64,000 nt of DNA from Chloroflexota bacterium (GTDB taxonomy: Bacteria; Chloroflexota; UBA6077), in assembly GCA_021806765.1 (NCBI GenBank), contig JAJZQR010000001.1, forward strand, positions 1-64,000, given 5' to 3'. Position numbers and translations under genes: made by a program. Positions within the stretch are counted from its first letter, which is position 1. Every line of letters begins with the position of its first letter. Below the pieces are notes generated by a model. The model had not been told where the DNA came from. It did not search any database and saw only the letters and a program-made list of their open reading frames with translations. This document shows positions 44,681 through 53,428 of this stretch, in pieces.

Positions 44681-45517
44681 ATGTCATGGGGAATAACGCT
44701 GGCGGTTATGGTCGTAACGTCCATCGCTGTAGCTGTGTACATCGCCTGGCCGCTTCTGGTCGGCAGGCCCGAGTCGAGTCCTGAGGACGAGGAAGGGGAT
44801 TATGCGTCGGTTCTGGACGAACTGCTCGTCCAGAAGGATGCCACCTACTCGGCCATCAAGGAATTGGAGTTCGATCACGCCATGGGGAACCTCTCGAAGG
44901 AGGACTACCGGAAACTGGCTAGCCGCTACGAGGACAAGGCGGTGGCGCTGCTGAAGACCATCGACCAAGTATCGCAGGGTAGCCCGATGGAAGACATCGA
45001 GGCGCCTGCCGTGGCAGGGGTCATTCTGGGGACGGCTCGCGGGGCCTGCGAGGGTGACGACATCGAGCGGCAGGTTGCCGGCCTGAGGCAGGTGCGAGGG
45101 AAGGCTGGCAGCAAAGGACGGGCGGGCGGCCTTCAGGACGAAATCGAGCGGGGTGTGGCGCAGATGCGCGCGAGCCGACATCCGGCCCATGGGATGAACG
45201 GCAACCCGTCGACGGAGATCGAGCAGCAGGTGGCGGTGCTTCGGACAACCAGGGGCGGGAACGTTGCTCCAACTCCCACACCCACTGCAGCCTCAGCGTT
45301 GCAGGCCCATGCATCCTGCCCGAGCTGCGGTGCCCCGTTGAAGAGCGGCTCGGCCGCCTTCTGTAGCCGCTGCGGCGCGGCCCTGACCACCCGATGCCCG
45401 CTCTGCGGAACGCCGGCCGAGGAGGGGGACGCCTTCTGCTCCGGGTGCGGCACCTCTCTGGCCCAGCGAGACACCATGGGAGCAGGACAGACACCAGTTG
45501 GAGGCACCAATGTTTAG
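44681..45517 (+). CDS. CcmI-like membrane protein with double zinc ribbon
   Basis: About 278 residues. One N-terminal membrane helix (ITLAVMVVTSIAVAVYIAWPLL) and a CcmI-type coiled segment (VQKDATYSAIKELEFDHAMG, NLSKEDYRKLASRYEDKAV). The C-terminus has two zinc ribbons (CPSCGAPLKSGSAAFCSRCG and CPLCGTPAEEGDAFCSGCG). The middle is low complexity. It probably helps hold apocytochrome or organise the Ccm complex. ATG 44681 is placed correctly after AGGAAGG. Confidence 0.75.
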   Translation: MSWGITLAVMVVTSIAVAVYIAWPLLVGRPESSPEDEEGDYASVLDELLVQKDATYSAIKELEFDHAMGNLSKEDYRKLASRYEDKAVALLKTIDQVSQGSPMEDIEAPAVAGVILGTARGACEGDDIERQVAGLRQVRGKAGSKGRAGGLQDEIERGVAQMRASRHPAHGMNGNPSTEIEQQVAVLRTTRGGNVAPTPTPTAASALQAHASCPSCGAPLKSGSAAFCSRCGAALTTRCPLCGTPAEEGDAFCSGCGTSLAQRDTMGAGQTPVGGTNV

Positions 45518-46826
45518 GCGAGCCATCAGCCATCAGCACTCAGCACTCAGCACGTCCCGAAGTGATCTCTCGGTGGTTCTCCCGATCATCCTCGCGCTCC
45601 TTGCCGTGACGGTGTTTGCTATGCCCGCCTATGCTGCGGACGGGGGCACGATCCAGGGCAAGGTGGTCAACGCCACCGCCAACGGTGGCAGCGTGGAGGG
45701 CGTCGAGGTCACCCTTACGGCCTATTTCGGGCAGACGGAGCGCAACAAGAGCACCACCAAGACCGACAAGGACGGCAACTTCCAGTTCACCGGCCTCGAT
45801 AGCAGCTCCAACTACTCCTACGAGGCCGCGACCACCTACCAGAAGGGTGATTACACAGCAGACAGGGTTTCCTTCTCCAATCCAGGAGAGACGAAGCAGG
45901 TTACCCTGAAGGTGTACGACTCCACCGGCGATGACAGCGCGGTGAAGGCCACCGCCAAGCACTTCGTGCTGACTCCCACCAAGAACGGCACCGTGGAGGT
46001 CCAGGAGATCCTGGTGCTGAATAACGGCACCGACAAGACCTACATCGGATCGAAAGAGATAGGGCCGGATCAGCGGGAGACCAGCCGCTATCTGCCGCCA
46101 GACGGTGCGAAGAATATGCAGTATGGCGACACCCTGATGAGCTGCTGCGTCGTGAAGCAGGGAGCCGGCTTCGTCGATACCATGGCTATCAACCCCGGGC
46201 AGATCGAGAAGGTGTTCAGCTACGAACTTCCCTACAGTGGAACGACCCTATCCTTCACCAGCATCCTGCAGCAGCCGACGGACACGGTGCAGATGCTGGT
46301 GCCCAACGGGGTGCGGGCCAGCGTCTCCGGACTGGCCAACCATGGAACTCAGAACGTCCAGAATACCACCTACCAGGTTTTCAGCGGGCAGAACGTGCCC
46401 GCCAACAGCAACTTCGACGTCCAGCTTGAGGGGCTGCCGCAGAGCGTGCCGGTGAATCCGATAGTCATGGCGGGCGTAGCAGTGGCGGCCCTGGCGGCCC
46501 TGGCCGCGGCCTTCTACGTCCTGAGGAAGCGCTCGCACCCGGCGCCGGTACCTGCCTACAGCTACGCTGCTCCCGGATCTTCTTCTAAGCGTGGGAAGCA
46601 GCGAGGTTCGGCAGGGATCCCTCGAGGAGTTGCTGCCGGCAGTCCCGCGTTGCTGGAACTGGAGAAGAGCGAGCTGTTGACCGCTATGGCCAATCTGGAC
46701 GACTGGTTCGAGGCCGGTCGCATCAGTCGCCAGGACTACGAGCGGATGCGGGCCGACAAGAAGCAGCGGCTGATGGCGCTGATGCAGCAGCAAACGGGGA
46801 GGAAGGGGACGCCGGCAAAAGTCTAG
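45510..46826 (+). CDS. Exported carboxypeptidase-regulatory-like protein of the ccm operon
   Basis: About 438 residues. After a hydrophobic export segment (LPIILALLAVTVFAMPAYA) comes a prealbumin-like domain (IQGKVVNATANGGSVEGVEV, DKDGNFQFTGLDS). A second beta domain, a C-terminal membrane helix (VAVAALAALAAAFYVL), and a cytoplasmic tail follow. The tail ends LDDWFEAGRISRQDYERMRA, resembling the CcmI-type tail. The N-terminus from ATG 45510 translates a short tandem repeat (HQHSALSTS). It overlaps the preceding gene by 8 bp. Confidence 0.7.
   Translation: MFRRAISHQHSALSTSRSDLSVVLPIILALLAVTVFAMPAYAADGGTIQGKVVNATANGGSVEGVEVTLTAYFGQTERNKSTTKTDKDGNFQFTGLDSSSNYSYEAATTYQKGDYTADRVSFSNPGETKQVTLKVYDSTGDDSAVKATAKHFVLTPTKNGTVEVQEILVLNNGTDKTYIGSKEIGPDQRETSRYLPPDGAKNMQYGDTLMSCCVVKQGAGFVDTMAINPGQIEKVFSYELPYSGTTLSFTSILQQPTDTVQMLVPNGVRASVSGLANHGTQNVQNTTYQVFSGQNVPANSNFDVQLEGLPQSVPVNPIVMAGVAVAALAALAAAFYVLRKRSHPAPVPAYSYAAPGSSSKRGKQRGSAGIPRGVAAGSPALLELEKSELLTAMANLDDWFEAGRISRQDYERMRADKKQRLMALMQQQTGRKGTPAKV
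45525..45553. repeat. Short tandem CAGCACT repeats inside a coding start
   Basis: CAGCCAT once and CAGCACT twice plus a partial unit, translated as part of the N-terminus of the 45510 gene. Same family as the tracts at 3000-3078 and 9903-9957. Confidence 0.65.
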
Positions 46827-46848
46827 ACTGCCACGCATGATGTCTAAG

Positions 46849-46887
46849 GGGAGGAAGAGAAGGGCAGGCGCCCTTTCTTCCTCCCCT
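46849..46887. terminator. Bidirectional terminator hairpin
   Basis: 46849-46866 pairs with 46871-46887 (17 pairs, one bulged base) around a 4-base loop, GC-rich inner and A/T-containing outer stem. It lies between convergent stop codons at 46826 and 46913. Confidence 0.8.
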
Positions 46888-46912
46888 CCCTTCGCTTCGG
46901 TTTCCCTCGCGC

Positions 46913-47368
46913 TCATCTCGAGTCTGAGGCCCCCAGCACCAACTCCACCGTCAGGGTCCTGCCGTCCCGCAGCGCCTGGAAGCTTACTCGGTCCCCCGGG
47001 CGCTTTCCAGAGAGCAACTCTACCATGGACGAGGTGAGAGTCAGAGGCGTGGCATCAACGGACAGGAGGATATCCCCTCTGCGCAGACCCGCGACGCTGG
47101 TGGGACTCCCCGCCTCAACGTCGGTCACAAGAACCCCCTTCCCCGCCTCCACACCGTAGCGGGCTGCCAGTTCGTGAGACAGGGGAACATAGGTCAGCCC
47201 CAGATAGGGGGTTGCATCGCCTCTAACCGGTTGGCTTGGGGGCAGGAAGACCGCACGCAACTCGGCAGAAGAGAAAGTTGCCGCGACCAGAAGGCAGAGG
47301 GTTAGAGAGGCAACCACGGCAACGAATCTAGCGCGAAAGACTACTGCTCCTGTCGGAAGCTGACTCAT
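46913..47368 (-). CDS. Membrane-anchored PDZ-domain protein
   Basis: A 151-residue protein: signal anchor (FVAVVASLTLCLLVAATFSS), then one PDZ domain of the HtrA type (PYLGLTYVPLSHELAARYGV, GVLVTDVEAGSPTSVAGLRR, GDILLSVDATPLT, RPGDRVSFQALRDGR). There is no protease domain, so it may bind peptide C-termini or act as an adaptor. ATG 47368 follows GGAGG and is preferred to ATG 47392. It lies downstream of the two-component pair at 47482-49556 and may be co-transcribed. Confidence 0.75.
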   Translation of the reverse strand: MSQLPTGAVVFRARFVAVVASLTLCLLVAATFSSAELRAVFLPPSQPVRGDATPYLGLTYVPLSHELAARYGVEAGKGVLVTDVEAGSPTSVAGLRRGDILLSVDATPLTLTSSMVELLSGKRPGDRVSFQALRDGRTLTVELVLGASDSR

Positions 47369-47481
47369 ATCCTGTCCTCCACTAATGTTCATCACGAAGT
47401 CGGTCGCTCGCCGGCCCCTGATTCCATCAGTAGTAGCGCGACGTAGGGGGTCGCCATCGCCCGGCGCGGCCGTGAGGTCGC

Positions 47482-48882
47482 TCAGGCCATGATCGGGAGT
47501 TGCACCAGGAAGGTGCTGCCCTGATTTGGCCTGCTGTCCACGGAGATGCGACCACCGTGGGCCGTCACAATCGCCCTGGCTATGGCGAGGCCCAGCCCAG
47601 TGCCACCCGCTGCCCGAGACCGGGCCTTGTCGACTCGATAAAACCGGTCGAAGATCCTCTCCTGCTCCGCCACCGGTATTCCGATCCCCGTGTCGGTGAC
47701 TGCCATTTCTCCCCACTCGCCAGACCGCCAGACCGCCAGGGTAATGTTGCCTCCCGGCGGGGTATACTTGATGGCGTTATCCACCAGGTTCAGCAGCAGC
47801 TCTCGCAGGCGGTCGGTGTTTCCCGTAACGGCCACGGGCTCCAGCCGGTCTACGGAGAGCATCTTTCCCGAAGCCACTGCTCGGGTGTGGGACAACACAT
47901 CCAGGACAAGCTCGTCGAGGCGCACCAACTGGCTTCTATCATCCGCGACCAGATCCATCTCCGCCATGTCCAGCAGGTCGGAGACGATTCGCTCCATCCT
48001 GGCCGCCTCCAACTGGATCGCCCGCACCGTCTCCTGGCGATCGGCCTCTCGGAGCGGTCGACTCAGCAGGTCGGCGTTGCCCCGGATGACCGCGATGGGA
48101 GTCCCGAGTTCATGGGAAGAGTCGGCGATGAACTGCTTCTGGGACTGCAGAGTGGTCTCGATCCGGTCGATCATCCGGTTGAAGGTCGTAGCCAGCCGCC
48201 CGATCTCATCCGCAGGGCCTGAATACGCGATTCTCTCGCCGAAGTCGCCTGTGGCGGCAATGGAAGCCGCCGTCTCGGTCATGGCACTCACCGGCCTCAG
48301 GGCCCTGCCCGTCAGCACCCAGCCTACCAGAGTAGCCAGCGTCCAAACGACGACCACAAGGGCCGCCAGCAGGAGACGCAGCGACTGCAGCGCCTGGTTC
48401 ACGTGGTGGAGGGACTGCCCCACCTGGATGAGCCCCAGGACGGAGTCGCCGTGGATCATCGGCATGATTCTGACTCGCACCTCTTCCTCACCCGCCGTAG
48501 TGAGGGTGGCGACCACGGTGCGCCCTTGCAGCCCTTCCCACACTATGGATGGCCTCGTGGGCATCTGCTCCCCTCTGAGGTTCGGCGAGGTGGCCACCAC
48601 AGCGCCCTTGCTGTCCAGGATCTGCACGTACAGGCCAGGGGCGGCGAACTCACTAGAGGAGGGCGCCAGCCGGCTGGGGGCAATGGAGAGGAGGTCCAAG
48701 TCCTTCTGCTGCGGGATGTTGAGGTCCCGATGCACCTGGTTGGCCAGAAGCTGGAGCCTGTCGTCGACCTCGCCGACAAGCCTGTGGTCGAGCACCACGT
48801 AGATCAGAAGTCCCGCTGCTGCCATGGTCAGCCCCAACAGCAAGCTGAACCAGAGGGTGAGCCGCCATCGCACTGGGAGCAT
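47482..48882 (-). CDS. Sensor histidine kinase, OmpR-partner type
   Basis: A 466-residue kinase: TM helix about 10-32, extracytoplasmic sensor to about 165, second TM (LLLAALVVVVWTLATLVGWV), HAMP, HisKA with IADSSHELGTPIAVIRGN, and HATPase (NLVDNAIKYTPPGG, DTGIGIP, GGTGLGLAIARAIVTAHGG). The H-box has Gly where most kinases have Arg (HELRTP). It is 5 bp after the response regulator gene and so is its partner. The setting among copper and cytochrome genes suggests metal or redox sensing. Confidence 0.9.
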   Translation of the reverse strand: MLPVRWRLTLWFSLLLGLTMAAAGLLIYVVLDHRLVGEVDDRLQLLANQVHRDLNIPQQKDLDLLSIAPSRLAPSSSEFAAPGLYVQILDSKGAVVATSPNLRGEQMPTRPSIVWEGLQGRTVVATLTTAGEEEVRVRIMPMIHGDSVLGLIQVGQSLHHVNQALQSLRLLLAALVVVVWTLATLVGWVLTGRALRPVSAMTETAASIAATGDFGERIAYSGPADEIGRLATTFNRMIDRIETTLQSQKQFIADSSHELGTPIAVIRGNADLLSRPLREADRQETVRAIQLEAARMERIVSDLLDMAEMDLVADDRSQLVRLDELVLDVLSHTRAVASGKMLSVDRLEPVAVTGNTDRLRELLLNLVDNAIKYTPPGGNITLAVWRSGEWGEMAVTDTGIGIPVAEQERIFDRFYRVDKARSRAAGGTGLGLAIARAIVTAHGGRISVDSRPNQGSTFLVQLPIMA

Positions 48883-48887
48883 GCGTC

Positions 48888-49556
48888 CTATCTTTCCCTC
48901 AACACGTACCCGACGCCCCGAACGGTGTGGATCAGCTCCGGCTCGCCGCCGGAGTTCAGCTTGGAGCGAAGGTAGCGCACATAGACGTCTATGATATTGG
49001 ACTCTCCGCCGAAGTCGTCCCCCCAGAGGCGGTCGGATATCACGTCTCGACTCAATACCTGCCGCTGGTGGCGAAGGAAGAGCTCAAGCAGCTCGAACTC
49101 CCTGGCGGTGAGATGGATAGGCCGGCTGCCCCGCCACACCTCCCTGGTCGCCGGATCCATCACCAGATCGGCGAACTCCACCCGACCGCTGAACCCAGCA
49201 CCACTACGGCGCAGCAGCGCCTTCACTCGCGCCATCAGTTCCGCCAAGGCAAAAGGCTTGGCCAGGTAGTCGTCGGCGCCGCTCTCGAAGCCGGCGATCT
49301 TGTCGGCGAGGGTGCGGCGGGCAGTCAGCATCAGCACGGGCGTGTCGCTGGAGGCCCGAAGGCGGCGGCACACATCCAGGCCGTCCATGCCTGGGAGCAT
49401 CAAGTCCAGGATCACCAGATCGGGCGGCAAAGGTCCGGCTTTCACCAGCGCCTCTTCTCCGGTCGGAACAGCTTCCACCTGATAGCCTTCGTAGACCAGG
49501 CTGCGCCGGAGCAGGCTGCTCATCTGGGCATCGTCTTCGACGACCAGTATTTTCAT
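48888..49556 (-). CDS. OmpR-family response regulator
   Basis: A 222-residue regulator: receiver domain with VVEDDAQ acidic pair, phospho-acceptor Asp in LVILDLMLPGMDGLDV, Thr in LMLTAR, Lys in LAKPFALAEL; winged-helix domain with IHLTAREFELLELFLRHQRQ and IIDVYVRYLRSKLN. It is one candidate to bind the 11-bp repeats found in this window, a set of which lies just upstream of it at 49579-49622. Confidence 0.92.
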   Translation of the reverse strand: MKILVVEDDAQMSSLLRRSLVYEGYQVEAVPTGEEALVKAGPLPPDLVILDLMLPGMDGLDVCRRLRASSDTPVLMLTARRTLADKIAGFESGADDYLAKPFALAELMARVKALLRRSGAGFSGRVEFADLVMDPATREVWRGSRPIHLTAREFELLELFLRHQRQVLSRDVISDRLWGDDFGGESNIIDVYVRYLRSKLNSGGEPELIHTVRGVGYVLRER

Positions 49557-49578
49557 GCTCGGAAAGCACCTCCAGACT

Positions 49579-49622
49579 CTAAGCTGATGCTAAGCCCCTG
49601 CCAAGCGAGGGTTAATGGTGGT
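49579..49622 (+). promoter_or_regulatory. Four phased 11-bp units upstream of the response regulator gene
   Basis: CTAAGCTGATG, CTAAGCCCCTG, CCAAGCGAGGG, TTAATGGTGGT at 49579, 49590, 49601 and 49612 on the plus strand, i.e. opposite to the downstream regulator gene. The hexamer 4 bases later is CACAGT, a poor -10. It may be an autoregulatory site rather than an activated promoter. Confidence 0.6.
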
Positions 49623-49664
49623 GTGGCACAGTACACTAAGGAAAGATGATCCAGCGGCTACCAC

Positions 49665-50090
49665 CTACTGCGGCTGCCCTGGCAGGAACCGAGCAACCCA
49701 ACCGGCGGGTCTCGTTTCCTCTACTACCAGCCGACCCTGATACATCCCCATGGCACAGGTAAAGAGGAACTCGCCGGAACGGGTGGGGATGAACTGAACC
49801 GAGGTGGTGGCGAAGGGAGCCAACCAGCGCTCCTGCTGGAAGTCCGAGAAGATCACCCGCTCCGAGCAAGGGTCGTCTTCCTGCCGGTCGAACAGTAGAC
49901 GGAGGGGGACACCCCGCCTCGCCACAATCGTGGCCGGCCGATAGTGACCTCGCACCACGATGGTCATCTCCTGCACCCCATCGCTCCCCGTCACCGCCCG
50001 CGCTACCTCTGGTCGATGAGTCAGTAACCACAGCCCGACTGGGGCCAGCAACACGGCCAGAAGCATCAGCAGCATGATCGGCTCGCCCAT
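49665..50090 (-). CDS. Membrane-anchored cupredoxin-like protein
   Basis: A 141-residue protein. One N-terminal helix (IMLLMLLAVLLAPVGLWLL) is followed by a cupredoxin fold: EMTIVVRGHYRPATIVARRG, VPLRLLFDRQEDDPCSERVI and FLFTCAMGMYQGRLVV. The Cys/Met-rich ends (DPCSE, TCAMGM) are probable copper ligands. It is preceded by a repeat-type promoter (50166-50219). Paralogous to the protein at 53429-53803. Confidence 0.78.
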   Translation of the reverse strand: MGEPIMLLMLLAVLLAPVGLWLLTHRPEVARAVTGSDGVQEMTIVVRGHYRPATIVARRGVPLRLLFDRQEDDPCSERVIFSDFQQERWLAPFATTSVQFIPTRSGEFLFTCAMGMYQGRLVVEETRPAGWVARFLPGQPQ

Positions 50091-50165
50091 GGTTGGGACT
50101 CCTCCAGGTGGCGCAGGTTCTAGGCGGCGAAAGTCCCGGACAGGGGCTGTCGTCAGGCTGGTGGC

Positions 50166-50219
50166 AGTATAGGTGGCCAAGCTTAACAGAGGCTTAGTGC
50201 AGTCTGGAGACGGGCTTAG
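50166..50219 (-). promoter_or_regulatory. Four-unit 11-bp repeat promoter, cupredoxin gene
   Basis: On the minus strand: CTAAGCCCGTC, TCCAGACTGCA (degenerate), CTAAGCCTCTG, TTAAGCTTGGC (50219 down to 50176), then CACC and TATACT (50171-50166). Its far end overlaps the last codons of the upstream kinase gene. Confidence 0.75.
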
Positions 50220-51700
50220 AGTTTTCGGTAGCCATCGTCCGCGGTGGGCAGGCGCACGATGAATGTGCTGCCCTTTCCTGCCGTGCTTTCCACGTCGATG
50301 TGGCCGCCGTGGCGCTCCGCTATCCACTGCGCGATGGACAGTCCCAGTCCTGTCCCCCCCTGCTCGCGGGAACGGGCTTTGTCGGCGCGGTAGAACCGCC
50401 CGAAGATATGGGGCAGATCCTCAGGGGCAACCCCTATTCCCGTGTCTGTCACCGTGATCACGCCTGATCCGGGCTCAGTGTGGAGTGCCAGTTCAATCTG
50501 GCCGCTCTCCGGGGTGTACTTGAGGGCGTTGTCCACCAGGATCACCAGCAACTGCTTCAATCGGTCTGGATCGCCTTGGACCCGGACCTGATCCAGGTCT
50601 CGCAACGAGACCTTCCGTCTCGGTGCCAGCCTCCGGGCATCCTGGAAGACCTCCAGCAGCAACCGATCCAGTTCGACAGGCTGCAACTTGATACCCTGGC
50701 CGGCATCGGCCCGAGCCAGGACCAGTAGGTCACCCACCAGCCGACCCATGCGCTGTGCTTCCTTTCGGAGATAGGACAGGGTCTCGGCCCTCTCCTGATC
50801 GCTCATCTGGGCCACCCTGTCCAGCAGCTCCAGGTTTCCCTGGATAGCGGTGAGAGGCGCGCGCAGCTCGTGGGAGGCGTCAGCCACGAACCGCTGCTGC
50901 GCCTTGTACGCTTCGTCGAGGCTGGCGAGCATATCGTTGAAGGTGGCGGCCAGCTGGCCCAGCTCGTCGCGGCGACCAAGATCCGGGAGCCGGCGGGAGA
51001 AGCCCCTGGAGAGGGCAATGGCCCGGGCGGTGCTGGCCATGGCCGAAACCGGACGCAGGGCGCTCCCGGCGATAGCCCACCCTCCGAGGAGCCCACACAC
51101 GACCCCTACCCCGGACATGGTTGCCAGCACCCAGCGCAGCCGAGCCATGGACTGGTCCAGCCATTCCAGGGAGTCTCCGGCTTCCAGAAAGCCCCGGGTC
51201 ACCCCGTCCACCTTGATGGGGACCGCGTACAGCCTGGTCCGACCATTCTGCGGGCCAGCGACCGTGAGAAATCCGCCCTCGTCTGCCAACCTCGGCTGCC
51301 TGAAATTGACCAGGGGGCGCACCAGCCAGGCGAGAGCTCCCTCATCGGCCGCTCCCCGGGGTGTTGCCGATACCTGGCGGGGATCGATGTCCGGATGGCG
51401 GCCTGCGTTGGGGGAGGATGCTACCTGGACACCTTGTGCGTCGTAAAGCCTGACGTAGATATCCTGGGAAGCGAACTCGTCCACGGGAGGAAGCGTGGCG
51501 CTCCCATCGACGGAATAGTCACCCCCGTTTGTCCTCAATTGCGAAAGGACGTGAACCGCCGTTCCCACCAGAAAGCGGTCCACATCCTCATAGTGGGCGG
51601 TGCTGTGAAAAGCGTAGGACAGCACCATCGTGATGGCGAGGATGGCTACCAGGAGGGAGGCGTACCAGGCGGCCAACCGCAGCCGGAGAGATGCGGACAT
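50216..51700 (-). CDS. Sensor histidine kinase, second two-component system
   Basis: A 494-residue kinase: TM about 8-28, sensor region to about 185, second TM (WVLATMSGVGVVCGLLGGWA), HAMP, HisKA with VADASHELRAPLTAIQGN, and HATPase (VDNALKYTPESG, DTGIGVAPEDLP, GGTGLGLSIAQWIAERHGG). It follows its response regulator by 3 bp. Confidence 0.9.
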   Translation of the reverse strand: MSASLRLRLAAWYASLLVAILAITMVLSYAFHSTAHYEDVDRFLVGTAVHVLSQLRTNGGDYSVDGSATLPPVDEFASQDIYVRLYDAQGVQVASSPNAGRHPDIDPRQVSATPRGAADEGALAWLVRPLVNFRQPRLADEGGFLTVAGPQNGRTRLYAVPIKVDGVTRGFLEAGDSLEWLDQSMARLRWVLATMSGVGVVCGLLGGWAIAGSALRPVSAMASTARAIALSRGFSRRLPDLGRRDELGQLAATFNDMLASLDEAYKAQQRFVADASHELRAPLTAIQGNLELLDRVAQMSDQERAETLSYLRKEAQRMGRLVGDLLVLARADAGQGIKLQPVELDRLLLEVFQDARRLAPRRKVSLRDLDQVRVQGDPDRLKQLLVILVDNALKYTPESGQIELALHTEPGSGVITVTDTGIGVAPEDLPHIFGRFYRADKARSREQGGTGLGLSIAQWIAERHGGHIDVESTAGKGSTFIVRLPTADDGYRKL

Positions 51701-51703
51701 AGG

Positions 51704-52402
51704 TCAGTCCGTCACCTCACCTTCCTTCGGCTCCCGCAACAGGTATCCGGCGCCTCGGACGGTATGGATCAGGCGGACCTCGCCCTCTGCCTCTAGCTTG
51801 GACCGCAGATACCGCACGTAGACTTCAAGGATGTTGTAGTTGCCCTCGAAGTCGTAGCCCCACACCTTGTTCAGCAGCTGCTCCTTGGACAACACCTGAC
51901 GAGGATTCTGCATGAATTGGCTTAGCAGATCGTACTCGGTGGTGGTGAGGTCGATCTCTCGGTAGCCTCTTCGAGCCGTGTGGGTGCCGGTGTCCAGAAC
52001 CAGGTCGGCGAATTTGAGGACTTCCGCTACCTGCTGCTCTGTTCGCCGCAGCAGCGCCCGGATGCGTGCCAGCAGCACCTCGAATGTGAACGGCTTGACG
52101 ACGTAGTCGTCTGCCCCGGTTTCCAGACCCAACACCTGATCCCCGACCCCGTCCCTGGCAGTCAGCATTATGATAGGAAGGGATGGATCAACAGCCCGGA
52201 GGCGCCGGCAGACCTCTAGCCCGTCCATGCCAGGCATCATCACGTCCAGGATCACCAGGTCGGGGGGATTCTCTCTCGCCAACTCCAGCCCTTCCTTGCC
52301 TGAGGAGGCAGTGGCCACCTTATAGCTCTCGTACGCCAGGCCCCTCTTCAGGAGGCTGGTCACGCTAGGATCGTCGTCGATCACTAGGACTCTTGTTGTC
52401 AT
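51704..52402 (-). CDS. OmpR-family response regulator, second system
   Basis: A 232-residue regulator: receiver with VIDDDPSV, LVILDVMMPGMDGLEV (phospho-Asp), IMLTARDG and VVKPFTFEVL; C-terminal winged helix with IDLTTTEYDLLSQFMQNPRQ and ILEVYVRYLRSKLE. ATG 52402 starts the receiver fold directly, so the longer frame to 52576 is rejected. It is the second candidate regulator of the 11-bp repeat promoters. Confidence 0.92.
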   Translation of the reverse strand: MTTRVLVIDDDPSVTSLLKRGLAYESYKVATASSGKEGLELARENPPDLVILDVMMPGMDGLEVCRRLRAVDPSLPIIMLTARDGVGDQVLGLETGADDYVVKPFTFEVLLARIRALLRRTEQQVAEVLKFADLVLDTGTHTARRGYREIDLTTTEYDLLSQFMQNPRQVLSKEQLLNKVWGYDFEGNYNILEVYVRYLRSKLEAEGEVRLIHTVRGAGYLLREPKEGEVTD

Positions 52403-52701
52403 CCCCTCTTGCCTCTCCCTCAGCACGCAGTCCGAATTGGAGTCAGATGGCCGCACCGCAGTCTGACCTTGCGATAGTTTAACAGATGGTTCCGGATGCC
52501 CGCCGCAATCGCACACGCCTCGTGGCCCTGAAGAGGGAGTAGGGCTTTCATTTGCTGGCCCCGGGGATTCTGCCAAACCCTATTCAGACTCCAGTCGCAC
52601 CGTCCACATCCGGGCGTGGTGCGATGGGTGTTGGCAGTGGGAGAGTAACCGTAGCCTCCCCTCGCCAGCCTACCGGCAGTGAAAGACTTGGTCTGGCGAT
52701 T

Positions 52702-52755
52702 CTCAGCGGCTCCTAAGCCTGGTCTAATGGCCGCTTCAGCGGGGAGACGTACTCT
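52702..52755 (+). promoter_or_regulatory. Four-unit 11-bp repeat promoter, lipoprotein gene
   Basis: CTCAGCGGCTC, CTAAGCCTGGT, CTAATGGCCGC, TTCAGCGGGGA at 52702, 52713, 52724 and 52735, then GACG and TACTCT (52750-52755). It lies in the 435-bp gap between the divergent regulator and lipoprotein genes, the rest of which shows nothing I recognise. Confidence 0.75.
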
Positions 52756-52837
52756 CCATCTCAGCCGGTACCTGGCTGCAGGCGACGGCATAGGTGCCGG
52801 TGGCGTTACCAATATCGAACGCAATGGAGGGATCAAC

Positions 52838-53389
52838 TTGACGGACATATTCCGGATACATAGAACGGCAACAGTTCTGATAGTGGCGCTGGGGGTGGCT
52901 GTGGTTGCCGTGACAGGCTGCAGCTCTGCACAGGCCACCACCAGCACTCCTCCATCCTCAGAAGCCGTAGTGGCAGCCCTGTCCGGCGCTCAGTCCACAG
53001 GGAGCAACGGCGGCGACTCCAGCAGATCGGCAGGAGCGACCCAGAGCAACAGCGGCGGAAACGTCACCATCGAAATCACCTGGGAAAACCCGCAGGACAC
53101 GACCGGCCCTCTCACCTTCTCGGTGGGCATGAACACTCACTCCGTCGACCTCGACAGTTTCGATCTAGGCAAGCTGGCAGTGCTTCGCAATGATCGTGGC
53201 CAGGAGGTGAAGCCCCAGCGATGGGACGCTCCTTCGGGGGGCCATCATCGGTCCGGTACCCTCACTTTCCCCTCCAAGGACGGCTCGGGGCAGCCGATGG
53301 TAGGGGCGGGGACGAAGACCCTCGAAATCGTGATTCGCGACGTGGCGGGGGTGAAGGAGCGCGTCCTGCGCTGGCAGGTTGCGGGGTAG
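52838..53389 (+). CDS. Predicted lipoprotein, unknown function
   Basis: A 183-residue protein. TTG 52838, close behind GGAGGGA, starts a signal peptide (TVLIVALGVAVVAVTGC) with a lipobox VTGC. A Ser/Gly/Asn-rich linker follows, then a beta domain (NVTIEITWENPQDTTGPLTF, FSVGMNTHSVDLDSFDLGKL, KTLEIVIRDVAG) resembling small immunoglobulin-like or copper-chaperone-like folds. The upstream longer frame lacks a signal at its start. Controlled by the repeat promoter at 52702-52755. Confidence 0.65.
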   Translation: MTDIFRIHRTATVLIVALGVAVVAVTGCSSAQATTSTPPSSEAVVAALSGAQSTGSNGGDSSRSAGATQSNSGGNVTIEITWENPQDTTGPLTFSVGMNTHSVDLDSFDLGKLAVLRNDRGQEVKPQRWDAPSGGHHRSGTLTFPSKDGSGQPMVGAGTKTLEIVIRDVAGVKERVLRWQVAG

Positions 53390-53428
53390 CGATCGACGCG
53401 GACGGGGCTGATGGGTCGGGCTGCAGCG

